From: an uncultured Prevotellaceae bacterium
Lineage (GTDB): Bacteria; Bacteroidota; Bacteroidia; Bacteroidales; Bacteroidaceae
Reading direction: 5' to 3'
Length of the DNA stretch: 32,545 bases
Assembly: GCA_900320045.1 (NCBI GenBank)
Contig: ONQT01000038.1
Location: 1-32,545 of the forward strand
The notes under the pieces were generated by a model. That model was not told the DNA's origin and ran no database searches. It worked only from the letters and a program-made list of their open reading frames with translations. The translations under genes and the position numbers were made by a program. Shown piece after piece: positions 23,784 to 31,764 of this stretch (its first letter is position 1; every line of letters starts with the position of its first letter).

Positions 23784-24175
23784 ACGGATATTTACTTGAT
23801 ACTAGCATCTGTGTAGCTTTGTTTCGTGGCAGCAGAAAGGTAAGTATGCACCTCAATGCGGTTGGCAGGGAGAATTGTTTTATCAGTGATGTCGTTGTCG
23901 CAGAACTGCTTGTAGGTGCTTATAACAGTGATAGAGTCGAAGAGAATCTTCAGCAGGTGAACGAATTCGTTTCCGAACTAACGGTTGTTCCACTTATTGA
24001 TACAATTCATACCTTTGCTAAAGAACGTGTGAGGCTATGGACTGCGGGGAACAAAATTGAGGATTTTGATCTTCTTATTGGATGTGCCGCAAAGGCTAAG
24101 GGACTTGTTATGGTGACTCATAACAGAAAGCACTTTGAGCACATTGAGGGCATTGATATAGAGGATTGGGTGTGA
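23780..24175 (+). CDS. vapC: VapC-like PIN-domain toxin 2
   Basis: 131 residues, one PIN domain of the VapC type, predicted to cleave tRNA or other RNA when freed from its antitoxin. Conserved acidic residues are visible: D7 in YLLDTSICVALF, E42 in DVVVAELLVGA, and D97 in EDFDLLIGCAAKAKG, followed by VMVTHNRKHF. The normal D/N after T-x-N near residue 115 is present as Asn. The length matches the family. It is coupled to the antitoxin by a 4-bp overlap and is followed by block copy 3. Confidence 0.92.
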   Translation: MNGYLLDTSICVALFRGSRKVSMHLNAVGRENCFISDVVVAELLVGAYNSDRVEENLQQVNEFVSELTVVPLIDTIHTFAKERVRLWTAGNKIEDFDLLIGCAAKAKGLVMVTHNRKHFEHIEGIDIEDWV

Positions 24176-24189
24176 TAGGACTATGATAT

Positions 24190-24227
24190 CAAGACCCGCA
24201 GGCACTGAGCCCGCGGGTCTTTTTTTC
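24190..24227 (+). terminator. Terminator in block copy 3
   Basis: AAGACCCGC / GCGGGTCTT, 9 perfect pairs extended by GG/CC across a bulge, then TTTTTTCTT. It ends toxin-antitoxin pair 2. Confidence 0.9.
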
Positions 24228-24234
24228 TTAATAA

Positions 24235-24266
24235 TTTGGAAGTTTCGGAAATAGTTCGTATCTTTG
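24235..24266 (+). promoter_or_regulatory. Promoter in block copy 3, driving dgt and probably the T9SS operon
   Basis: -33 TTTG at 24235-24238, a 20-nt spacer, and -7 TATCTTTG at 24259-24266. The ATG of dgt is at 24276, so the expected leader is only about 4 nt. No other promoter box was found until 31715. Confidence 0.85.
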
Positions 24267-24275
24267 TCGACCGTT

Positions 24276-25613
24276 ATGGAGTGGAAACAACTGATATCGA
24301 ATAAGAGGCTGGGGCAGGAGCACCGGCATACGGAGCGGCACGACGACCGCACGGAGTTTAAACGTGACTATGACCGACTGATTTTCTCGGCACCGTTCCG
24401 ACGCCTGCAGAACAAGACGCAGGTGTTCCCCCTGCCGGGAAGTGTTTTCGTACACAACCGACTGACACACTCGCTGGAGGTTGCCAGCGTGGGAATGTCG
24501 CTTGGCAACGATGTGGCACAGCGTGTCATTGAGTACCGCCCGGAGTTGCGCAACACGCTGTTTGAGCAGATAGGACAAATTGTGTCCACAGCTTGTCTGG
24601 CGCACGACTTGGGCAATCCGCCCTTTGGCCATAGCGGCGAGAAGGCCATCCAGACCTTTTTCACGGAGGGTGCCGGCAACAGACTGCGCGAGGAGGTGTC
24701 TCCAGCCTTCTGGGACGACATCACGCATTTTGAGGGTAATGCCAATGCCTTCCGACTGCTGACGCATCAATTTAAGGGACGTCGTCCGGGAGGTTTCGTG
24801 ATGACGTACTCGACGATTGCCAGCATCGTGAAATATCCCCATGCCTCGTCGGCAGCAGGCAAGAAGGGCAAGTTCGGATTCTTTCAGAGTGAGCAGGAAA
24901 CCTATCAGCGGCTGGCCGCTGAGATGGGTATCCGGCGACTGTCCGTCGAGGGTGAGCCGCTGCGCTACGCCCGTCATCCGCTGGTATATCTGGTGGAGGC
25001 GGCAGACGATATCTGCTACGAAATCATGGATCTGGAGGATGCCCACAAGTTGAAGATTGTGTCGTTCGACGAGGCCTCACGGCTCATGCTGGGATTCTTC
25101 GATGACGAGGTGCAGCAGCGCATCCTGCAGCGTATCAAGGACGAGCAGCTGACAGACCCCAACGAACAGATTGTCTATATGCGCAGCTGTGTCATCGGCA
25201 AGCTGGAGAACGAATGCGTCAAGGCCTTCATAGACCATGAGGACGAGATACTGGCAGGCACCTTTGAAAAAGGATTGATAGACCATATCAGCCCCTTGCA
25301 GCGCGAGGCTTACAAGGCCTGTGCCAAGCTGTCCGTGGCCCGCATCTACAAGAGCCGTCCTGTGTTAGACGTGGAACTGTCGGGTTATAAAATCATGGCG
25401 ACGCTCATGGACCAGATGGTGGAAGCCGTGATGCACCCCGATCGATACTATTCGCAACAACTCATCGGTCGTGTGTCGAGCCAGTACGACATCGATGCCA
25501 AGGACTTGGAGACGCGTCTGATGGCTGTCATCGACTATATCAGCGGAATGACCGACGTCTATGCCTTGGATGTGTATCAGAAGATTAATGGTATCTCGTT
25601 GCCCATCATATAA
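24276..25613 (+). CDS. dgt: Deoxyguanosinetriphosphate triphosphohydrolase (dGTPase)
   Basis: Hydrolyses dGTP (and in some family members other dNTPs) to the nucleoside and tripolyphosphate, in the cytoplasm. 445 residues, the usual length in this phylum. The HD-domain metal ligands are visible: H65 in NRLTHSLEVA, H110-D111 in LAHDLGNPPFGHSGE, and a later Asp in EAADDICYEIMDLED. The N-terminus contains the family pattern FKRDYDRLIFSAPFRRLQNKTQV. The start at 24276 is chosen because the TTG at 24264 lies inside the -7 box. It leads the T9SS genes: porP begins 33 nt after its stop with no promoter or terminator between. Confidence 0.95.
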   Translation: MEWKQLISNKRLGQEHRHTERHDDRTEFKRDYDRLIFSAPFRRLQNKTQVFPLPGSVFVHNRLTHSLEVASVGMSLGNDVAQRVIEYRPELRNTLFEQIGQIVSTACLAHDLGNPPFGHSGEKAIQTFFTEGAGNRLREEVSPAFWDDITHFEGNANAFRLLTHQFKGRRPGGFVMTYSTIASIVKYPHASSAAGKKGKFGFFQSEQETYQRLAAEMGIRRLSVEGEPLRYARHPLVYLVEAADDICYEIMDLEDAHKLKIVSFDEASRLMLGFFDDEVQQRILQRIKDEQLTDPNEQIVYMRSCVIGKLENECVKAFIDHEDEILAGTFEKGLIDHISPLQREAYKACAKLSVARIYKSRPVLDVELSGYKIMATLMDQMVEAVMHPDRYYSQQLIGRVSSQYDIDAKDLETRLMAVIDYISGMTDVYALDVYQKINGISLPII

Positions 25614-25646
25614 CAATAAAATAAGGAATATTGCGTTATTTATATC

Positions 25647-26585
25647 GTGCATAGACGGAAAATAACGATCATCGCTACGCTCTTGCTGATGGTGCTGAAG
25701 GTTCAGGCCCAGCAGGAGCCGCACTTTGCCCACTACTGGGCAATGGAGCCTTCGTTTAATCCCGGTGCCGTGGGTAAGCAGAACGTTATTAACGTGACGG
25801 GAGCCTACGCCATGACGCTGACGGGATTTGAGAATGCTCCCCGTACAATGCATGTCGGTGCTGATATGCCTTTCCGCTTGATGAATGTCTTCCACGGAGC
25901 CGGTGTCCAGCTGGTTAACGACCAGTTGGGACTGTTTACCCACCAGCGGTTGGCGCTGCAGTATGCGCTGAAGCTAAACCTGCTGGGCGGCACACTGAGC
26001 ACGGGTGTGCAGTTTGGCGTGGTCAGCGAGAAGTTCAGGGGCAGTGGCGTAGATACCGAGACGCAAAACGACCCCGCCTTTACCCGCAGCGACGTTAACG
26101 GAGTGGCTATGGACCTGGCAGCAGGACTGTATTATACTCACCAGAACTGGTATGCCGGCGTATCGGTAACGCATGCCACCGGACCGGAGGTGGAACTGGG
26201 CGATCGCTCCATTCTGAAGATCAGTCAGGCGTATTATTTGACAGGCGGATACAATATTAAGCTAAGAAATCCGTTCATAACAATACACCCCTCTGTTTTA
26301 GGCACCTACGACGGCGCTGTCTACAGAGTGGATGTAACGACCCGTGTGAAGTACACTCACGAAAAGAAAGTGCTCTATCTCGGTGTGGGCTACAGTCCCA
26401 GCAATTCGGTGACGGCACTGATAGGAGGTAACTTCCACGGTATCACGCTGGGCTACTCCTACGAGATCTACACCTCCGTGCTGAAGATAGGCAATGGCAG
26501 CCACGAGCTGTTCGTAGGATACCAGACGGAGCTGAACTTCGGAAAAAAGGGACGCAACAGACACCAGAGCGTGAGAATACTTTGA
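25647..26585 (+). CDS. porP: T9SS outer membrane protein PorP/SprF family
   Basis: An outer-membrane beta-barrel of the type IX secretion system, whose family members bridge the GldK/N ring or handle particular substrates. 312 residues. A signal peptide of about 22 residues ends in VQAQ. The mature start QEPHFAHYWAMEPSFNPGAVG is the PorP/SprF hallmark. Alternating amphipathic strands follow (LYYTHQNWYAGVSVTHATG, LYLGVGYSPSN, YEIYTSVLKIG, and the end HELFVGYQTELNFGKK). Start is GTG at 25647; no in-frame ATG lies upstream after dgt. It is first of the five T9SS core genes, which keep the order porP-gldK-gldL-gldM-gldN known from other Bacteroidetes. Confidence 0.93.
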   Translation: MHRRKITIIATLLLMVLKVQAQQEPHFAHYWAMEPSFNPGAVGKQNVINVTGAYAMTLTGFENAPRTMHVGADMPFRLMNVFHGAGVQLVNDQLGLFTHQRLALQYALKLNLLGGTLSTGVQFGVVSEKFRGSGVDTETQNDPAFTRSDVNGVAMDLAAGLYYTHQNWYAGVSVTHATGPEVELGDRSILKISQAYYLTGGYNIKLRNPFITIHPSVLGTYDGAVYRVDVTTRVKYTHEKKVLYLGVGYSPSNSVTALIGGNFHGITLGYSYEIYTSVLKIGNGSHELFVGYQTELNFGKKGRNRHQSVRIL

Positions 26586-26639
26586 GAATTGAAAATTGAT
26601 AATTGAAAATTGATAATTGAAAAGTTACAGATATTGACT
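26586..26639 (+). repeat. AATTG-rich leader repeat before gldK
   Basis: Three near-copies of GAAAATTGATAATT lie between the stop of porP and the start of gldK. They carry no Shine-Dalgarno site. Confidence 0.65.
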
Positions 26640-28091
26640 ATGAAGAAGATTTTAGGCATAGCACTCTGCACCATGACGGTTCTTTTGCTGACGGCTTGTT
26701 TCGGTGGCAAGAAAGCCACGTCTGGCGGCGGAGAAGTAACAGGCGTTAGCGGACGAGCCTTCAGCGAACCCGCTCCCTACGGCATGACGCTCATCAAACG
26801 TGGTCACCTGAAAATGGGTATTGACAAGTTGGACTCATTATGGGGTAAGCAGACTCCCGTCAAGGACATCTCGGTAGAGGGTTTCTGGATGGATGAGCGC
26901 GAGGTGACGAACTCTATGTATCGCCAGTTTGTACAGTATGTCCGCGACTCTATCCTGCGTGAACGTCTGGCAGACCCCGCTTACGGTGGCGACGAGACGT
27001 ACAAGATTGAGGAAGACAAGAACGGCGACCCCGTGAAGCCCCATCTGAACTGGAAGAAGCAGTTGCCGCGCAAGCCCAACGAGGACGAGCTGCGTGCTAT
27101 CGAGAGCCTGTACACCGTCAATCCCGTGACTGGTGAGAAGATGCTCGACTGGAAACAGATGAACTACCGCTACGAGATCTATGACTATACGGAGGCTGCC
27201 AAGCGCAAGTATCGCATGACGCATGCTGAGCGTGTGCTTAACACCGATATCCGTGAGAATCCCAACGAGAAGATCTGGATTTCGAAGGACACCGCCTACA
27301 TCAATGACGAGGGCCAGATTGTCCGTGAGACCATCAACCGTGAGCATACCGGTCCTTGGGATTTCCTTCACACGTACATTATTAATATATATCCCGATAC
27401 AACATGCTGGGTGAACGACTTCCCCAATGCGGAGAACGAGAGCTACATGCGCTACTACTTCTCGAATGCCGCCTACAACGACTATCCTGTGGTCGGTGTG
27501 ACATGGGAGCAGGCTAATGCCTTCTGCGCCTGGCGTACGGAGTATCTGCTGAAGGGACTGGGCGGTGCTGCCCGCTTCGTACAGCGCTATCGCCTGCCGA
27601 CAGAGGCAGAGTGGGAGTTTGCTGCCCGCGGCAAGGATCAGAACGAGTTCCCTTGGGAGAATCAGGACGTGATGAACGGCAACGGCTGTTTCTTTGCCAA
27701 CTTCAAGCCCGACAACGGTAACTATACCAAGGACGGAAACCTGATTACCAGCAAGGCCGGAATTTATTCGGCTAACTCCAATGGCTTGTATGATATGGCC
27801 GGTAACGTGGCAGAGTGGTGTAGCACCATCTATACCGAGGCCGGTGTGGAAGCCATGAACGACATCAACCCGCAGCTGCGCTACAACGCTGCCAAGGAAG
27901 ATCCCTACCGACTGAAGAAGAAGAGTGTGCGCGGTGGTTCGTGGAAAGACCCCGAGAGCTACATCCGCTCAGCATGGCGCTCCTATGAGTATCAGAACCA
28001 GCCGCGTAGCTATATTGGTTTCCGCTGTGTCCGCTCATTAGCCAACACCACGAGCGACAAGATGAAATTCAAGAAGGCTAAGAAGAAATAA
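26640..28091 (+). CDS. gldK: T9SS lipoprotein GldK/PorK
   Basis: An outer-membrane lipoprotein that, with GldN, forms the periplasmic ring of the T9SS. 483 residues. A lipoprotein signal peptide has the lipobox LTAC with Cys20. An FGE-sulfatase/SUMF1-like fold follows: YGMTLIKRGHLKMG, VEGFWMDEREVTN, YPVVGVTWEQANAFCAWR, RLPTEAEWEFAARG, YDMAGNVAEWC, VRGGSWKDPESY and the end YIGFRCVRSL. The region about 110-250 is an insertion particular to GldK-type proteins. Start is the ATG at 26640; an earlier TTG frame would spoil the signal peptide. Confidence 0.95.
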   Translation: MKKILGIALCTMTVLLLTACFGGKKATSGGGEVTGVSGRAFSEPAPYGMTLIKRGHLKMGIDKLDSLWGKQTPVKDISVEGFWMDEREVTNSMYRQFVQYVRDSILRERLADPAYGGDETYKIEEDKNGDPVKPHLNWKKQLPRKPNEDELRAIESLYTVNPVTGEKMLDWKQMNYRYEIYDYTEAAKRKYRMTHAERVLNTDIRENPNEKIWISKDTAYINDEGQIVRETINREHTGPWDFLHTYIINIYPDTTCWVNDFPNAENESYMRYYFSNAAYNDYPVVGVTWEQANAFCAWRTEYLLKGLGGAARFVQRYRLPTEAEWEFAARGKDQNEFPWENQDVMNGNGCFFANFKPDNGNYTKDGNLITSKAGIYSANSNGLYDMAGNVAEWCSTIYTEAGVEAMNDINPQLRYNAAKEDPYRLKKKSVRGGSWKDPESYIRSAWRSYEYQNQPRSYIGFRCVRSLANTTSDKMKFKKAKKK

Positions 28092-28127
28092 ATGGTCAAA
28101 TTGTAAATTGTCAAATTGTAAATTAGT
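28092..28127 (+). repeat. AATTG-rich leader repeat before gldL
   Basis: TCAAATTGTAAATTG occurs in overlapping form twice between gldK and gldL. It resembles the leader at 22416-22471. Confidence 0.65.
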
Positions 28128-28943
28128 ATGACTACATACAGCAAATTGAACTTCGTCTACCGCTTGCAGAAGTGGATGGACAGTGTGGCAGGACAGACGT
28201 TTCTGAACTATGCCTACAGCTGGGGTGCCTCTATCGTAATCTTGGGTACTCTGTTCAAACTGACCCACCTGCCGGGAGCTAACTTCTTCCTGTTCTTGGG
28301 TATGGGTACCGAGGTCTTCGTGTTCTTCATCTCAGCCTTCGACCGTCCCTTCGACAAGACGACGGACGGCATGGAGCTGGATATCCACATGGAAGATGAG
28401 GATGCTGAGGCCCACAATGCCGTTAGTGGCGGTGTCATCGGTGGCAGCATCGGTGGTGGCACAGTTATCATCAATGGTGGCGGCGGAGCTGTCGGTAGTG
28501 GTGTGAGCGGTGATAGCACCAGTGGTGAAGCCGCTGAGCACGCACAAGGCGGAGCCATCAGCTTTGTGGGCGGTGGCGCCGGTGCAGGCGTTGTTGGCGG
28601 TACCGTGGTCAGCGGTTCTCCCGCTGACGTCACGATGGGCGATGAGATGAAGGAAGCTACCTCGCACTATATCGACGAGCTGAACCGCCTGTCGGAGATG
28701 TTGGCGCAGGTGTCGGAACAGAGCCAGCGCCTGACACGCGACTCGGAGGAGATGGAGAACCTGAACCGTACACTGACAGGCATCAGCCGTGTCTACGAGA
28801 TGCAGCTTAAGAGTGCTTCGTCGCAGATCAGCACCATCGATGAAATCAATGCACAGACACGCCATCTGGCAGACCAGATTGTAGAGCTCAACAAGATCTA
28901 TGCCCGCATGATTGAAGCCATGCAGGTAAGAGCCAGCGTATAA
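28128..28943 (+). CDS. gldL: T9SS inner membrane motor protein GldL/PorL
   Basis: Inner-membrane partner of GldM; together they use the proton gradient to power secretion and gliding. 271 residues. Two transmembrane helices lie at about 28-45 and 50-68 (SWGASIVILGTLFKLTHLPG, then FFLFLGMGTEVFVFFISAFDRP), with the conserved Glu in GMGTEVFVFF expected to be part of the proton path. A cytoplasmic region follows. Residues about 101-166 are strikingly Gly/Val/Ser-rich (GGVIGGSIGGG, GGAISFVGGGAGAG), and then comes a coiled coil from about 178 to 265. The C-terminal helices are typical; the glycine stretch looks like an expanded linker. Confidence 0.94.
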   Translation: MTTYSKLNFVYRLQKWMDSVAGQTFLNYAYSWGASIVILGTLFKLTHLPGANFFLFLGMGTEVFVFFISAFDRPFDKTTDGMELDIHMEDEDAEAHNAVSGGVIGGSIGGGTVIINGGGGAVGSGVSGDSTSGEAAEHAQGGAISFVGGGAGAGVVGGTVVSGSPADVTMGDEMKEATSHYIDELNRLSEMLAQVSEQSQRLTRDSEEMENLNRTLTGISRVYEMQLKSASSQISTIDEINAQTRHLADQIVELNKIYARMIEAMQVRASV

Positions 28944-28988
28944 CCGTCGAAATACCGTAATATCGAATAACGTCATAAATCCAATAAT

Positions 28989-30554
28989 ATGGCAATCAAG
29001 AAAAGACCGGTTTCACCACGCCAGAAGATGATTAACCTGATGTACGTCGTACTGATGGCTATGTTGGCGCTGAACGTCTCGAACGAGGTGCTCAACGGCT
29101 TCTCCATTGTGGAGGAGAGTCTGAAGCGCACCACCGAGAACGCCACGAAGGTGAACCAGGCGATATATGATGACTTTGCGGAGCAGATGAAGAAGAATCC
29201 GCAGAAGGTCAAGCAATGGTACGACAGATCGCAGCAGGTGAAGCAGATGAGCGACAAGCTCTACACGCTGGCTGAGGAGCTGAAAGTGGCCATTGCCCAA
29301 GAGGCTGACGGCAGTGATGGTGACCCCAGAGCGCTGCGCAACAAGGAAGACTTGGAGGCTGCTAACCAGGTGATGCTGTCGCCCAGCCGTGGTCGAGGCA
29401 AAGAACTCTTTGACGCCATCAACACCTATCGCGAGAAGATGCTCAAGATGGTGACCGACCCCGAACAGAAAAAGACGCTGGCGTCGAACCTGACGACTGC
29501 CATTCCTAAAGGTGAACAGACGCTGGGCAAGAACTGGCAGGAGTATATGTTTGAGTCGATGCCTGCCGCTGCCGCTGTGACGCTGCTCTCGAAACTGCAG
29601 AACGATGTTCGTGACGCAGAAGGTGAGGTGCTGCATACGCTGGTCAGCAATATCGATGTGAAGGATATCCGTGTGAATTCACTGAATGCTTTCGTCATTC
29701 CCAATTCACAGACGATTGTCCGTGGCGACAAGTTCTCGGCACAGATTGTGATGGCTGCCGTCGACACGACGCAGAAGCCTCAGATTTTCATTGGCGGCAA
29801 GGAGATGAACCTGCCCAACGGACTGTACGAGACGGTAACAGGCCGTACCGGTGACTTTACGCTCTCCGGTTATATACAGGTGGCAAACGGCAACGGTGAC
29901 GTACTGAAGCGCGACTTTGAGCAGAAGTACACCGTAGTAGACCCGTCGGCAACGGTATCTGCAGACCTGATGAATGTCCTCTATGCCGGCTATAATAACC
30001 CGTTGAGTGTTTCGGTGCCTGGTGTTCCTTTGAACAAGGTGCAGGCCTCGATGACCGGCGGAACGTTGCAGCCTGTCGGGCCGGGACGCTATATCGCCCG
30101 CCCGTCGGCAGTAGGTCAGAATGTCACCATTACCGTGACATCGACCAATACCGGTCGTGCACAGCAGATGGGACAGTTTACCTTCCGCGTACGTCGACTG
30201 CCGGATCCTACGCCGTATATTGCCATGAAGGATGAATCGGGCAGCCCCGTCCGCTATAAGGGTGGTGGCCTGTCGAAAGCCCAGCTGATGTCCGTTGACG
30301 GCATTGGTGCCGCTATCGATGACGGTATTCTGGACATAGCTTTCACCGTGCAGAGTTTCGAGACGGTGTTCTTCGACAATATGGGTAATGCCGTACCGAT
30401 GGTGAGCGACGGCTCACATTTCTCCGCACGTCAGAAAGACACCTTCCGCAAGTTGCAGCGCAACCGTCGCTTCTACATTTCGCGTGTAAACGCTGTCGGA
30501 CCCGATGGTATCCAGCGTAAGTTGAATGCCTCGATGGAGGTGATTGTGAAGTAA
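28989..30554 (+). CDS. gldM: T9SS inner membrane/periplasmic protein GldM/PorM
   Basis: Forms with GldL the trans-envelope motor, reaching through the periplasm to the GldK/N ring. 521 residues. A short cytoplasmic N-terminus (IKKRPVSPRQKMINLM) is followed by a single transmembrane helix (about 17-34, YVVLMAMLALNVS, with the conserved N-x-x-E after it). A helical D1 region comes next (about 35-220), then beta-sandwich domains (about 225-515; TRTGDFTLSGYIQV-like segments and PGVPLNKVQASMTGG). The length agrees with known PorM and GldM. The gap to gldL is 45 nt and lacks the AATTG leader seen elsewhere. Confidence 0.95.
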   Translation: MAIKKRPVSPRQKMINLMYVVLMAMLALNVSNEVLNGFSIVEESLKRTTENATKVNQAIYDDFAEQMKKNPQKVKQWYDRSQQVKQMSDKLYTLAEELKVAIAQEADGSDGDPRALRNKEDLEAANQVMLSPSRGRGKELFDAINTYREKMLKMVTDPEQKKTLASNLTTAIPKGEQTLGKNWQEYMFESMPAAAAVTLLSKLQNDVRDAEGEVLHTLVSNIDVKDIRVNSLNAFVIPNSQTIVRGDKFSAQIVMAAVDTTQKPQIFIGGKEMNLPNGLYETVTGRTGDFTLSGYIQVANGNGDVLKRDFEQKYTVVDPSATVSADLMNVLYAGYNNPLSVSVPGVPLNKVQASMTGGTLQPVGPGRYIARPSAVGQNVTITVTSTNTGRAQQMGQFTFRVRRLPDPTPYIAMKDESGSPVRYKGGGLSKAQLMSVDGIGAAIDDGILDIAFTVQSFETVFFDNMGNAVPMVSDGSHFSARQKDTFRKLQRNRRFYISRVNAVGPDGIQRKLNASMEVIVK

Positions 30555-30584
30555 TTGAGAATTGACAATTGATAATTGATAATT
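30555..30584 (+). repeat. AATTG-rich leader repeat before gldN
   Basis: GAATTGACAATTGATAATTG followed by a further GATAATT, directly before the ATG at 30585. Confidence 0.6.
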
Positions 30585-31637
30585 ATGAAAAGAGTATTGT
30601 TCTTATTGATGATAACGCTGGTGGTTGGTGCAATTAGTGCACAGCCCAAGGCCCGTCGCCAACAGCAGAAGAAGGGTAAGCAGGCACAACAGGCCCAGCA
30701 GCAGAGAACCCAGAATCAAGGCATGTCGGTACGTGCCATGATTCAGTTCCCTACGGCTATCGACATGCCGGCGGACGTAGTGTGGCGTCGCGACATCTAT
30801 CGTGAGCTGGACCTGAACAAGGATTCGAATGCCGGTCTGTACTATCCCGTAGAGCCCATGGATCGTCAGGTGAACCTCTTTACCTATATCTTCAAGCTGG
30901 CGCTTAACAACTACATTCCCGTCTATGAATACCGTCTGGATGGCAACGAGGTGTTCAATGACTCCTCGAAGGTGCAGATGAAGACTGTATTGGACAATTA
31001 CCACATCTTCTATGAGGAGAAGGACGGCAAAATACGTGTCGACAACAGTGATATTCCCTCGGCAGAGGTCAAAATGTACTATCTGAAGGAGAGTGCCTAC
31101 TACGACCAGGCCAACGCCACCTTCCACCGCAAGGTGCTCGCCCTGTGTCCTGTCATGGTGCGTGAGGACGACTTCGGTGGCGAGGCTTCGAAGTATCCGC
31201 TGTTCTGGGTGAAGTACAGCGAACTGGAGCCCTTCCTGAGTCGCCAGACGGTGATGACGAGCAATCTGAATAATGCCGCCACCATGTCGCTCGACGACTA
31301 TTTCACGCTGAACCGTTACAATGGTAAGATCTATAAGACGAACAACATGCTCGGAAAGACGCTGGCACAGTATTGTCCTAACGACACGGCGCTGGCCAAG
31401 GAGCAGAAGCGTATCGAGGCAGAGTTGAAAGCCTTCGAGCAGAACATCTTCGGTGACAAGGCCCGTAAGGATTCACTCGACTCCATCAGCAAGATTGATC
31501 CGAAGGACTACAAGGCCCTAAAGAAGAAGGCTAAGGCTGGTGGCAAGAGTAGCGCCCGCAAGTCGCGTGCTCCGAAGGGTAGCGGTTCAGCATCGTCAGG
31601 TTCAGCCCGCATCAGTGTTCGCCGCCAGAGACACTAA
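30585..31637 (+). CDS. gldN: T9SS periplasmic protein GldN/PorN
   Basis: Periplasmic component that binds the GldK lipoprotein in the T9SS ring. 350 residues. A signal peptide ends near ISAQ (about 20). A very basic Gln-rich stretch follows (about 22-48). The conserved domain covers about 50-290, with VVWRRDIYRELDLNKDSNAGLYYP, NLFTYIFKLALNN, KYPLFWVKYSELEPFLSRQ and the ending NGKIYKTNNMLGK. The C-terminal 60 residues are again basic and Ser/Gly-rich (KKKAKAGGKSSARKSRAP). Both charged tails are outside the conserved core. Start is the ATG at 30585; a TTG at 30576 would add three residues. It is last of the T9SS core genes, and no clear hairpin follows the stop. Confidence 0.94.
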   Translation: MKRVLFLLMITLVVGAISAQPKARRQQQKKGKQAQQAQQQRTQNQGMSVRAMIQFPTAIDMPADVVWRRDIYRELDLNKDSNAGLYYPVEPMDRQVNLFTYIFKLALNNYIPVYEYRLDGNEVFNDSSKVQMKTVLDNYHIFYEEKDGKIRVDNSDIPSAEVKMYYLKESAYYDQANATFHRKVLALCPVMVREDDFGGEASKYPLFWVKYSELEPFLSRQTVMTSNLNNAATMSLDDYFTLNRYNGKIYKTNNMLGKTLAQYCPNDTALAKEQKRIEAELKAFEQNIFGDKARKDSLDSISKIDPKDYKALKKKAKAGGKSSARKSRAPKGSGSASSGSARISVRRQRH

Positions 31638-31691
31638 TGAGGTGGATAAGGGGAAAATCGGAGACAAAAGTGAAAAAAAAGAACCGAATGG

Positions 31692-31722
31692 TTGGTCATA
31701 TCGAATAAAATAGTTACTTTTG
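31692..31722 (+). promoter_or_regulatory. Promoter of the small beta-barrel gene
   Basis: -33 TTG at 31692-31694, a 20-nt spacer, and -7 TACTTTTG at 31715-31722. The ATG is at 31765, so the leader is about 35 nt. Confidence 0.82.
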
Positions 31723-31764
31723 TCCGCAGTTATTGATGTATAACCCTTAAAAACATAATTAGTT

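Larger units (their letters stand above)
24187..24267 (+). repeat. Terminator-promoter block, copy 3
   Basis: Same block as at 22685 and 23422, with ATATCAAGACCCG at its left end as in copy 1. Just after the -7 box it departs from the others (TCGACCG instead of CCAGCGAAA), because dgt starts there. Confidence 0.95.
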
